Part shown: positions 9,901 through 16,394 of the stretch, one piece after another | Layout of the letters: every line of letters starts with the position of its first letter | How positions within the stretch are numbered: the first letter of the stretch is position 1 | Origin: Lysinibacillus antri | GTDB lineage: Bacteria; Bacillota; Bacilli; Bacillales_A; Planococcaceae | DNA length: 64,000 nt | Assembly (NCBI RefSeq): GCF_003977595.1 | Contig: NZ_RYYR01000012.1 | Coordinates: 1 to 64,000 of the forward strand | Direction of reading: 5' to 3' | The notes under the pieces: generated by a model | Databases searched by the model: none | Told to the model about the DNA's origin: nothing | Seen by the model: the letters and a program-made list of their open reading frames with translations, nothing else | Position numbers and translations under genes: made by a program

Positions 9901-11316
9901 CCATAAAATTTTACCGCCTTCAATATAATTCTCCTGAACTTCTTCATATTCCTTAGGTACTTCAACGGAATCATAATAATGGTTAATAAAAACATCAGAA
10001 AATGGTTTGAAATAAAAATGAAATGATACCATTAATATTAAGATAAAAAATAATTGTATAACTTTAGGAAATCCAAGTGAACGCAGGGAAAAGAGTGTTC
10101 GATCAACTCCAAACCCAATTAGAATTGAGTAAAATAATGCCATAACACCAATTAGCTTATTAGGGTCTCTAAAAATATGTCCAATAATCGGTACTTTCGT
10201 AACAACAAACACGTTTATATCACTAATTATTGCTGTATTAACTCCTAAAGAGAGAATAGTTATCATCACTGTTAGCCATGTAAAAAGTCTTATGTAGAAA
10301 TGCCATCCGTATCTGAAAAAAATAATATAAAATATAAGAGCTAAAAATACTCCTCCTCCGACCCAAAAAGACCAATTTAGATAACGGTTTACCTCAAACA
10401 TTGGCCACCAATAAGAGATGAGATAGAGCACATTTGGAACTGAACTAAATCTAGAGAACATTTGTAATGTGTCCACTACATTTACATTGGATGGTTCTAC
10501 AGATGTGATAAACATAGAAGTAATATATGTTAGTATCCAATAAGCATTAAAAATCGTAATACAACCGATTAGGAGGAAAACTTTTTTTATCGTTATTCTC
10601 ACTAAATTATTAAAGGAAGAAATAATTCTAAAATTTTTATATAGAAGTATTAAAAAAATGAGTCCTAGTGCAATGACATAATAAAAGAAATAATGTATAG
10701 CAGCTGAACCAATACATACAAAAAAGCCAATTTTTATCGCAGACGAATAATCATCCCATGTCAATTTTGTGGAAAGCCTTTCACTTTCTTTGTATATAGG
10801 AAATAACCTTAAAAAATACAGGAGAATCCACGGAAAGGCTGCATACCCTGCAAGTAAGAAAATATGCTGAATTCGAATGATCACCCAAGGATTTAACGTA
10901 TAAAATAATGCTGGAATAATTAATCCTACGTAGTGAAGTCTTGTTGGGAAACTCTTAAAGTGATCCAATAATAAATATTCGATTAACTTATAAGCTCCTA
11001 CACTAGAAATCAATAAAACTGTTGCGATAACGAGCTTTAAAAGAAGTTGCGGTACAGTTCCATCTAAAAGGCTAGATATGAGCTCTAAAGGATATATAAA
11101 AACTAATCTAGATAAGTTGAAAAAGTTCATGGATGAAAAATTTTCATTAAATAACCCTAAAATTCTCTCAATATAAATTGAATCAAAATAACCAAAATCT
11201 ATATCACTGAATACAATATATTTTTTAGAGAAGATCATCTCTCTTGATAGAAATAATACGATGCCTATTAGCAAAAGCATACAAACACCGCGGGCCATTT
11301 TATCAGTTTTTGCCAA
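7000..11316 (-). CDS. Giant membrane protein, probable GT-C type glycosyltransferase with large ectodomain
   Basis: A 1438-residue protein. Residues 1-430 contain roughly a dozen membrane helices, with an acidic first outer loop (FSDIDFGYFDS) of the kind that holds the catalytic Asp in GT-C enzymes. Residues 440-1390 form a long, mostly extracytoplasmic region rich in beta-sandwich-like stretches, and a last helix (about 1405-1428) ends in a basic tail. The plan resembles mycobacterial AftD-type and YfhO-type lipid-phosphate-sugar transferases. It probably adds sugars from a polyprenyl-phosphate donor outside the cell; the adjacent dolichyl-phosphate-type GT2 could make that donor. The TTG start lacks a clear ribosome-binding site; GAGAGAGG lies about 22 bp upstream, so the start may be wrong by some codons. 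Confidence 0.6.
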   Translation of the reverse strand: MAKTDKMARGVCMLLLIGIVLFLSREMIFSKKYIVFSDIDFGYFDSIYIERILGLFNENFSSMNFFNLSRLVFIYPLELISSLLDGTVPQLLLKLVIATVLLISSVGAYKLIEYLLLDHFKSFPTRLHYVGLIIPALFYTLNPWVIIRIQHIFLLAGYAAFPWILLYFLRLFPIYKESERLSTKLTWDDYSSAIKIGFFVCIGSAAIHYFFYYVIALGLIFLILLYKNFRIISSFNNLVRITIKKVFLLIGCITIFNAYWILTYITSMFITSVEPSNVNVVDTLQMFSRFSSVPNVLYLISYWWPMFEVNRYLNWSFWVGGGVFLALIFYIIFFRYGWHFYIRLFTWLTVMITILSLGVNTAIISDINVFVVTKVPIIGHIFRDPNKLIGVMALFYSILIGFGVDRTLFSLRSLGFPKVIQLFFILILMVSFHFYFKPFSDVFINHYYDSVEVPKEYEEVQENYIEGGKILWIPTLEHMLLSNGISSFDWNDTENSELIKASSDFHLYSSKKPTIFQNENNHGMVRYTSTYLQHLLDRGTAQHLGEFISWMGFNEVGFHQDVYGHEERQAFNKNVLEQQQDLEKHYEDDVFTLYKTLADDSNVHGVNKLIYSTKQIPNIFSLLDYKKDLNVSATDTGLFWAQLQKQQPPLNENTLLVGDSYLDFIIPYIDEKYAYYPFDYINTGNPYKGWGKTRVQEADWFWTLKMNQLNNNWDYDYGKGLMYTYAPYKLNIEPHKVLSYKGKPLITMEDILNDFFEPENEDVFRLTPFLENNRESAALEGIVQSKDANGELWNVARSKLVDLKEMNLSKFLRIRVKMSGVNAGSVHFKVRFFNKESEEIQVGFVSSSNVLSEYNQSEFFNDFVIPVEARFFRIDILSNQYDSKPTYLWIHDFEISNLSDAGVQNKFILPLREKEEKSYRILVRMFHSKVGGTTTFTTGKSSIQVNTKNGKDRFVWTDLGDIPFGNGELEIIPSDGLTSINSIVAIPSSKFEEIKLNAETKLKGIQIDTSLIRTDYTVRDEIDTTIFKEKYTTPSSIEDSVIPMVNGKMVKNVDILFDQSFTPSIIGNVMENHSLHYKILRNGKTIYEDGNPGKKALARNFQNTVGEVNNSPNQYYLSMSEIQDTSWSMERYDFSPVFLEKGSYQIEITAVSNVSNSIDKNTTHVLELGEIIVPKELVGSDEQAIRFANMGYEEAQINLNKVEVNGAIQFANEPTESKQWIIYTTDPVEVKKGERYIFEFNLHHTGVEEMHGKLQLLNNEKQLYKSTVLEGSSNQMYVVIKVEQDGFVQPTFLFKGKNDESGLFRLDEARMYPVDSLVKIESSHLLPENQLEDVVGNVKESNGHIVLKETEYAIHNEAYQGVWRLYGDDVKNPYIINFFHNGFYIGKESLTGSIKIVRAMQIPYFIGLVLLVIASIILLFFLCIENSLFQKRVRIKRE

Positions 11317-11358
11317 CTTACTGAAAATAAATGAACACCTCTCTCTCTATTAGTGTTA

Positions 11359-12105
11359 CTATCTATTCTTTTTTGCGGTTATAACGAAACCTGATGACAA
11401 AGAAGGTATGTTAGCCAGAAATTTATCAACTGCTGCAATCAGCCCCGTAAAGCCATGGAATGCAAAACCTTGCTTTTTTTGAATGGAAAATTTTTGATCC
11501 ACTAGTAATGATTCTAAAGCGTCTAAATTCATTAACCGAATGTGACCTACTGGGATGCTTTGTTGTTTTATATTCTTTAAGAACTTAAATCCATATCTCG
11601 CATTTTTTGTTGAAGATTCATAGAAGATCGGATATATACCTAAAGCAAAAAATAACCTTGATATCCAACTACATAGATTTGGTGTGGTTATTACTAATAT
11701 CCCATCTTTCTTTAAAACTCTATTAATCTCCTCCACAAAAAAATCAGGATCATATAAATGCTCAATCACTTCACCTGAATAGATTAAATCGAAAGACTCG
11801 TCTTCATATGGTATCCCTTTGCTGAAATCAGCTTGGCTAAAAGAGGCATTAGGGACTTTTTTTCTTGCAAATTCTAGCTGGTGCTCAGAATAATCCAATC
11901 CATTAAGGTTTAATTTTTGATTATATTGTTCGGACAAATAGGACAGAATAAAACCTTCGCCACACCCTAAATCTAATATATTTAATTCATTAACTTTCTT
12001 TGTTATATTTTCCTCAATTTCTTTTAAAGCTATGTTTTCTCTAGGGAAGAAGTTTCTATCAGCTGCCTTATTATGTGATTCATCATAAAAGTCTACACTC
12101 TCCAC
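11359..12105 (-). CDS. Class I SAM-dependent methyltransferase (Methyltransf_11/23)
   Basis: A 248-residue methyltransferase. Motif I is ILDLGCGEGFILS (about residues 43-55), strand 2 ends in GLDYS, and FDLIYSGEVIEHL (about residue 108) is the post-motif block. GTG start at 12105 preceded by GAGGTGAT. The C-terminal part (YPIFYESSTKNARYGF) is longer than a bare methyltransferase and resembles proteins found in glycan clusters. It is the second gene of the riboswitch-controlled operon. Substrate unknown; a sugar or lipid carrier is likely from context. Confidence 0.82.
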   Translation of the reverse strand: MESVDFYDESHNKAADRNFFPRENIALKEIEENITKKVNELNILDLGCGEGFILSYLSEQYNQKLNLNGLDYSEHQLEFARKKVPNASFSQADFSKGIPYEDESFDLIYSGEVIEHLYDPDFFVEEINRVLKKDGILVITTPNLCSWISRLFFALGIYPIFYESSTKNARYGFKFLKNIKQQSIPVGHIRLMNLDALESLLVDQKFSIQKKQGFAFHGFTGLIAAVDKFLANIPSLSSGFVITAKKNR

Positions 12106-12172
12106 ATTATCACCTCATATCTGACATCTCTTCTTATGTCACTCTACTTTTATTTCATTGGCCACAAAAATT

Positions 12173-12940
12173 TTAATGGAAATCAATATCCCCATTAAAC
12201 AACTGCCCTGTCGACAATGACTTTTTTAATAACAACTTCCTTCCTCTTAAAATATAAAACAAGAATTTCCCGAAACTTTTAACTATGGATGATACACGTA
12301 CAGAGCTTTTTTCTGAAAACTCTTCAATGCGCACTGAACATTCTTCAATGTTGTAACCAGCATTTAGTATTAAATCTGTGATGTGTAATTCGAATAAAAA
12401 GCCTTTTTCATCGAGATATTTGTAGAAGGTTCTTGCAATTTTTCCTCTATATAATTTGCAGCCAAGTTGTGTATCTGTAATATTATGTTTTAAGAAGAGC
12501 CTTCTTAAAACAAACAACCAGAAAGATGCTTCTGCTCTTAAAATTCCGCGCTTAGCACCATTTGTTTTATCTCCTAAGGCCGTTACATAAATGGCCGCCA
12601 CACTTGGGTCTTCTATAAGCTTGTTCATAATTGGGAAGTACTTTTCAATTTGAACTGGCATGTCCGCATCCATTACAAGTACATACTCTCCTTGACTACT
12701 TAGTACGCCTCTTCGTACACTGTAACCTTTACCGTGCTTTGCGTTATTCTCAAGTAATCGCACATTGTAGTATTTTTTTTTCAGGTGTTTAGCGACTTCG
12801 ATCGTTACTGTTTCGCTTTGTTCTATTGTTAAGATAATTTCAAAATTTTGATGTTGAAATAGCTTCTGAAAGCGTTCGACTGTATGTTCAATGACCCATT
12901 CCTCATTACAACACGGAATAACTACGCTAAATTCCACCAT
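12173..12940 (-). CDS. Family 2 glycosyltransferase, dolichyl/polyprenyl-phosphate sugar synthase type
   Basis: A 255-residue GT2 enzyme. It has FSVVIPCCNEE at the start, HGKGYSVRRGV (about residue 67), and VMDADMPVQ with the DxD metal site (about residue 92). TDTQLGCKLYRG (about residue 155) is a hallmark of the Alg5/dolichyl-phosphate glucosyl- and mannosyltransferase group. Such enzymes charge a polyprenyl phosphate with one sugar for later use outside the cell, which fits the GT-C-like protein two genes downstream. It is the first gene of the operon. ATG with AAGGAGG six bases upstream, 54 bases after the riboswitch terminator. Confidence 0.85.
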   Translation of the reverse strand: MVEFSVVIPCCNEEWVIEHTVERFQKLFQHQNFEIILTIEQSETVTIEVAKHLKKKYYNVRLLENNAKHGKGYSVRRGVLSSQGEYVLVMDADMPVQIEKYFPIMNKLIEDPSVAAIYVTALGDKTNGAKRGILRAEASFWLFVLRRLFLKHNITDTQLGCKLYRGKIARTFYKYLDEKGFLFELHITDLILNAGYNIEECSVRIEEFSEKSSVRVSSIVKSFGKFLFYILRGRKLLLKKSLSTGQLFNGDIDFH

Positions 12941-12993
12941 AGCTTGCCTCCTTATTCTGAAAATTTATGTATAACGATTTGGAATGTTCGTAT

Positions 12994-13043
12994 AAAAAAA
13001 CACGCTTCTTAATAAATGACAAAGTCAAATATTAAAAAGCGTG
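12994..13043 (-). terminator. Riboswitch-controlled intrinsic terminator of the polysaccharide operon
   Basis: Minus-strand hairpin with CACGCTT (13037-13043) pairing with AAGCGTG (13001-13007), extended by further A-T pairs and followed by seven T (12994-13000). Its 5' arm reuses the CACG of aptamer stem P1, so aptamer and terminator exclude each other. Ligand binding should hold P1 and allow read-through. Confidence 0.85.
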
Positions 13044-13111
13044 GCCGGTTGCACTATTAGCTCCAATAAGTCTAAGTGCCCAATTATCGACTTATCTTCT
13101 TCGCTTCCACG
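13040..13111 (-). promoter_or_regulatory. Cyclic-di-GMP-II riboswitch aptamer
   Basis: On the minus strand the sequence matches the class II c-di-GMP aptamer known from Clostridium acetobutylicum: CGTGGAAGC at the start, ATTGGGCACTT in the middle, TAATAGTGCAACCG and CCACGC at the end. P1 is CGTGG (13107-13111) with CCACG (13040-13044), the hairpin GCACT/AGTGC is present, and the pseudoknot arms ATAAGTC and GACTTAT are complementary. It sits in the leader of the glycan operon, directly before a terminator that competes for P1, which makes it an ON switch for c-di-GMP. The DNA from 13112 to 13379 is very AT-rich leader/promoter sequence without a gene. Confidence 0.92.
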
Positions 13112-13379
13112 AGTTTTTTATAAAGGTTTTTACTATAAAGATAGTTTTAAAGTTGAAAAATTGTATATATTTGTAAATACTTACACTTTATATTACCAGA
13201 TTATAATATAAATATCGATTGAATTTTTTTAAGATTTTGTAAAATTTTTGTGAATATTTCAACAATACAAATGCGTTTTCTAGTAATTTTAGAACTTAAT
13301 CCATCAAATCGGGATCGCTATGTTTTTTAGAGGAATAAAGAATTAGAAATCAAAAAACTGGATGATAAAGTGAAACTTC

Positions 13380-13525
13380 AATCCGTGGGGGTTTTCTTCA
13401 TCCCCCACGGATTGTTAGTTGAACCAATCGGGCGCATGCCTGCAGTTGATCTCCCACCTATCCTTTTTGTTCTACTTAAGTCTTGAGGTGGGAGTCTTTA
13501 CTTGCCCGTTAATGCGGGATAAAGT
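13380..13525 (+). mobile_element. IS200/IS605-type end relic with three hairpins
   Basis: Three consecutive hairpins without an ORF: AATCCGTGGGGG/CCCCCACGGATT (13380-13413), CTCCCACCT/AGGTGGGAG (13451-13494) and CCCG/CGGG (13505-13518), joined by GAACCAATCGGGC and TCTTTACTTGCCCG. This arrangement is like the right ends of IS200/IS605 (tnpB) elements in Bacillus relatives, where a terminator hairpin and a subterminal palindrome follow tnpB. No transposase remains, so it would be a solo end or a small non-autonomous derivative. The assignment relies on remembered resemblance and was not tested by search. Confidence 0.5.
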
Positions 13526-13607
13526 AAATACAGATGGAATTAAGTGGTCTATACGTAATATACTAACTATGTATTCATCTAGTTATTTTAATGAAGGAGT
13601 GAATGTT

Positions 13608-13928
13608 ATGATCATTGTTACAACAGAAAATATTCCAAATCACAAAGTTACTGAAGTGCTCGGACCAGTTTTTGGTTTAACAGTTAGAGCCAGAGGAATT
13701 GGAAAGGATATTATGGCTTCTTTTAAAGGGATAGTCGGAGGGGAAGTCAATCAATATTCAGAAATGTTAGAAGACGCTAGAAAACAAGCGATAGATCGTA
13801 TGGTAAAAAATGCAGCAGCAATGGGCGCAAACGCGATTGTAATGATGCGCTTTGATTCAGGGGAAATTGGTCAGAATATGAGTGAGATCATTGCGTACGG
13901 AACAGCTGTGGTAATTGAGAAGGTTTAA
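13608..13928 (+). CDS. YbjQ family (UPF0145) protein
   Basis: A 106-residue protein starting IIVTTENIPNHKV, with GGEVNQYSEMLEDAR in the centre and AAAMGANAIVMMRFD toward the end. These are the conserved blocks of the YbjQ/UPF0145 'heavy-metal-binding' family, which forms pentameric rings of unknown cellular role. The ATG at 13608 has AAGGAG eight bases upstream; the open frame extends 63 codons further upstream but that part crosses the IS-end hairpins and is not coding. The next gene follows after 3 bp and is probably co-transcribed. Confidence 0.85.
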   Translation: MIIVTTENIPNHKVTEVLGPVFGLTVRARGIGKDIMASFKGIVGGEVNQYSEMLEDARKQAIDRMVKNAAAMGANAIVMMRFDSGEIGQNMSEIIAYGTAVVIEKV

Positions 13929-13931
13929 TAG

Positions 13932-14159
13932 ATGAAATGGGTTATCGGCTTTTATGCAATCCAATTGGTAATACTCCTTATTTTAATATTCGGCTCATGG
14001 TTTATTTGGGATCGCCGATTTAAAACAAAACATGGCAAACAAGTTCCAAAAGGTTTTGTTCGTACAAATGAAGTATCCATTGACCCTAGTACAAATAAAC
14101 GCATGGTCGTTTATTTTAATGCGGAAACCGGCGAACGTTTTTATAAGGAAGAAGCATAG
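13932..14159 (+). CDS. Small single-pass membrane protein, function unknown
   Basis: A 75-residue protein with one N-terminal membrane helix (about residues 4-25) and a cytoplasmic or external polar tail containing KRMVVYFNAETGERFYKEE. I do not recognise the family. It begins 3 bp after the YbjQ stop and is followed by a terminator, so the two form a short operon and may act together. Confidence 0.7.
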   Translation: MKWVIGFYAIQLVILLILIFGSWFIWDRRFKTKHGKQVPKGFVRTNEVSIDPSTNKRMVVYFNAETGERFYKEEA

Positions 14160-14162
14160 ATT

Positions 14163-14193
14163 ATAAGGATCTGTTTTTATAACAGTTCCTTAT
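14163..14193 (+). terminator. Intrinsic terminator after the YbjQ operon
   Basis: Hairpin ATAAGGAtCTGTT (14163-14175) with AACAGtTCCTTAT (14181-14193), a 12-pair stem with one mismatch, four bases after the stop of the small membrane protein gene. Confidence 0.6.
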
Positions 14194-14216
14194 TTGTATC
14201 CATTATTTCTCTTCAA

Positions 14217-14672
14217 CTACATATTAAATAATTTCCCTTTAAATTGCTGGATAAAGTTATAATGACTTCCTATCATTTGCTCTGGAAGGTCTTCACAATG
14301 AAAATATTGCAATGCCACGGTTTCTTGTTCATCCAACTGTAAATTGCCAACTACTTCTTTTGTCATAAAGACCGCTGTAATATTATAATACTCATCTCCA
14401 TTGGCAGCTTTTGTATAAAACTCTTTCCCTGAATACACATGCAATAATGTTAAATTACGCAATTCTAATCCTGTTTCCTCAAATACTTCTCTTTCTGCAA
14501 CTTCTTCAAAGCTTTCTCCTAAATTCATTAATCCACCAGGCAATCCCCATCTTCTCTCAGGGCGCTTTTGTAATAGTACCTCTCCCTTTTCATTTCCTAT
14601 GATGACAACCGAACCAGGTAGTATTAACGGGTTTGTTCCAACGAATTGTCTTAAATATTGATAATATTCCAT
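14217..14672 (-). CDS. Nudix hydrolase
   Basis: A 151-residue Nudix protein with a complete box: GG at about residue 55, then AEREVFEETGLEL. The segment KRPERRWGLPGG just before it is typical of ADP-ribose/nucleotide-sugar or mutT-like Nudix enzymes in Bacilli. The ATG at 14672 is preferred over the one at 14690 because GGGAAG lies seven bases before it, whereas the first ATG has no ribosome-binding site. It is single-gene and convergent with the YbjQ operon. Substrate not predictable. Confidence 0.82.
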   Translation of the reverse strand: MEYYQYLRQFVGTNPLILPGSVVIIGNEKGEVLLQKRPERRWGLPGGLMNLGESFEEVAEREVFEETGLELRNLTLLHVYSGKEFYTKAANGDEYYNITAVFMTKEVVGNLQLDEQETVALQYFHCEDLPEQMIGSHYNFIQQFKGKLFNM

Positions 14673-14780
14673 AGCTACACTTCCCAACATAAAATTTTAT
14701 TTTCTTTATATAAATGCTACCCTTTTTTAAACTTCAAGGGTAGCTCTAGGTGGTCGCTTATTCCATTATGAACAAACAAT

Positions 14781-14948
14781 TTATACTTCGTGTAGTAATA
14801 CATCAATAGATGCTTCCATTCCCTTAGGACCTTTCATCTCAGAATTCCCTTTTACTTCAACTGGTGTTTCATCTCCATTATCGGTACAACCTGCAGAGAT
14901 CGATGTGAGTGTCATGAAGATTATAGCAACCTTTAAACGCTTCTTCAT
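14781..14948 (-). CDS. Small lipoprotein, function unknown
   Basis: A 55-residue protein with a classic lipoprotein signal peptide: KKRLKV basic start, hydrophobic core, and lipobox SISAGC (Cys about 20). The mature part is only about 35 residues, acidic then neutral, ending in LLHEV. The ATG at 14948 has GAGGGA upstream and is better than the frame start at 14966. I do not recognise the family. A 29-bp hairpin without T-run (14707-14735) follows it. Confidence 0.65.
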   Translation of the reverse strand: MKKRLKVAIIFMTLTSISAGCTDNGDETPVEVKGNSEMKGPKGMEASIDVLLHEV

Positions 14949-15007
14949 TTTATTCCCTCGTTTCAATAATATTTTCCTTATTTTTCACTAAGAGTTTAAA
15001 ACTATGC

Positions 15008-15049
15008 AAATTTTTATTTTCTATTGAATATTAACTGAAATAAAAATTT
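15008..15049. repeat. AT-rich perfect inverted repeat
   Basis: Arms AAATTTTTATTT (15008-15019) and AAATAAAAATTT (15038-15049) are perfectly complementary around an 18-base loop. It lies in the 256-bp space between the divergent small lipoprotein and Rpn genes. The bases are all A and T, so chance occurrence in such DNA is not excluded. Confidence 0.35.
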
Positions 15050-15204
15050 TCAACTCAAAAATATTATAAAAGTTGCTTTAAAATCTTCATTTGATCCTAT
15101 CTTTTATCTTCAAAAGTTCATTATCAAATTGTATGAACATTTGACACAATTCCGCCCCTTAAGTAATTTTATTTCAACAATTCAATTATTGGAGGGATAC
15201 AAAA

Positions 15205-16239
15205 TTGAGCGAAAAAGCATTACGGCGCATTCCACTAGAAAGATTGATGGATTTAAAGGTGGATTATGCCTTTAAACAACTTTTTGGAAGTAATCAAAAT
15301 AAAGAAATTACCGTCGTTTTTCTTAACGCTATTTTAAAAAGAACAGGCCGTGATATTATTAAAGATATATCTTTTAGTAATATTGAAATCGGTGGAGAAT
15401 ATGAAGACGATAAGCAATCTCGTTTGGATTTACTTGTTGTTACGCAAGCAGATGAATGGATTAATATAGAAATTCAATTTACAAACAAATTTGACATGGT
15501 AAATCGTACTTTATATTATTGGTCTAGAATTTATTCGAAACCCATGACAAAAGGAAAAGTTTATTCACAATTAACACCTGTTATTACAATAAATATTTTA
15601 AATTTCGATTTAATTAATGAAACAGATTTATTTCATTCCACGTATTCTTTATATGAGGCTACTGTAAAACATAAATTAACAAATATGATAGAAATCCACT
15701 TTATTGAAATTCCTCAACTAATTCGTGATTGGTATGCTAAAAAGTTAGATCCTTGGAATGATATATTAGCAAGATGGCTGCTACTTCTTGGAATTGTTGA
15801 TCACCGTAAAGGTAAAATTTATGGAGATATTTATAAAGAATTGGAGGCGATTGCTTTGAAAGATAAACAACTTGCGGAAGCTTTTAACCATTGGCAAAAT
15901 CTTAGTTTATCTGATGATGAATACTTTGCATACGAAGGTCGTCTAAAACGAATTAAAGATGAAGAAGCAGTGATTATTGAAGCGGAACTTCGTGTAAAAA
16001 AGGCTTTAGAAGAGTTAGATAAAGCTTTAGAAAAGGGGCTTGAACAAGGGATTCAACAAGGGATCGAACAGGGAATCGAGCGTGGGATTGAGCGTGGGAT
16101 TGAGCAAGGTCGACTAAATCGTGATGAAGAAATTATTCAGAATTCATTAGAAAAAAACATTGATGTTAAAACGATTGCAGAAGTAACAGGGCATTCCATT
16201 GAGTATATTCTTGAAGTGAAAAAGAAACTTAATCTTTAA
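15205..16239 (+). CDS. Rpn family recombination-promoting nuclease / PD-(D/E)XK 'transposase'
   Basis: A 344-residue protein of the PDDEXK_2 (Rpn) family. It shows MDLKVDYAFKQLFGS at the start, then RLDLLVV and INIEIQ (about residue 92), which supply the D and ExQ/K of the nuclease core, and YYWSRIY. The C-terminus contains repeats of the type EQGI-x-RGI (about residues 278-303), a feature typical of these proteins. E. coli Rpn proteins cut DNA and stimulate recA-independent recombination; related proteins may act in phage defence. TTG start with GGAGGG eight bases before. Copies in Bacilli are usually multi-copy and sporadic, so horizontal origin is likely. Confidence 0.85.
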   Translation: MSEKALRRIPLERLMDLKVDYAFKQLFGSNQNKEITVVFLNAILKRTGRDIIKDISFSNIEIGGEYEDDKQSRLDLLVVTQADEWINIEIQFTNKFDMVNRTLYYWSRIYSKPMTKGKVYSQLTPVITINILNFDLINETDLFHSTYSLYEATVKHKLTNMIEIHFIEIPQLIRDWYAKKLDPWNDILARWLLLLGIVDHRKGKIYGDIYKELEAIALKDKQLAEAFNHWQNLSLSDDEYFAYEGRLKRIKDEEAVIIEAELRVKKALEELDKALEKGLEQGIQQGIEQGIERGIERGIEQGRLNRDEEIIQNSLEKNIDVKTIAEVTGHSIEYILEVKKKLNL

Positions 16240-16254
16240 TTCTTTATTTCTGCA

Positions 16255-16290
16255 TAAAAAAAGTAGGGCTTTTACTTACCCTACTTTTTT
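16255..16290 (+). terminator. Intrinsic terminator of the rpn gene
   Basis: AAAAAAAGTAGGG pairs with CCCTACTTTTTT around CTTTTACTTA, ending in a T-run 16 bp after the stop; it could also work on the opposite strand. Confidence 0.8.
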
Positions 16291-16331
16291 ACATCTATTA
16301 AATAATTAAAAATCTCCAAATTCCGAAATAC

Positions 16332-16363
16332 ATATACGACTTAATAAAAATTATGTCGTATAT
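16332..16363 (-). terminator. Hairpin after the sensor kinase gene, possible terminator
   Basis: ATATACGAC (16332-16340) and GTCGTATAT (16355-16363) form a perfect 9-bp stem 31 bp beyond the kinase stop. There is no clear T-run, so termination is uncertain. Confidence 0.4.
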
Positions 16364-16394
16364 AGGAAGCGAAATTTCACAAAATCGTTAGTGA

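Noticed and set aside
12994-13111. EAR element (eps-associated antitermination RNA)
   Set aside because: Position before a polysaccharide operon suggested it, but the sequence matches the c-di-GMP-II aptamer core and shares a strand with the terminator.
13419-13607. N-terminal extension of the YbjQ frame
   Set aside because: It crosses the hairpins of the IS-type relic; the ATG at 13608 has a proper ribosome-binding site and gives the normal family length.
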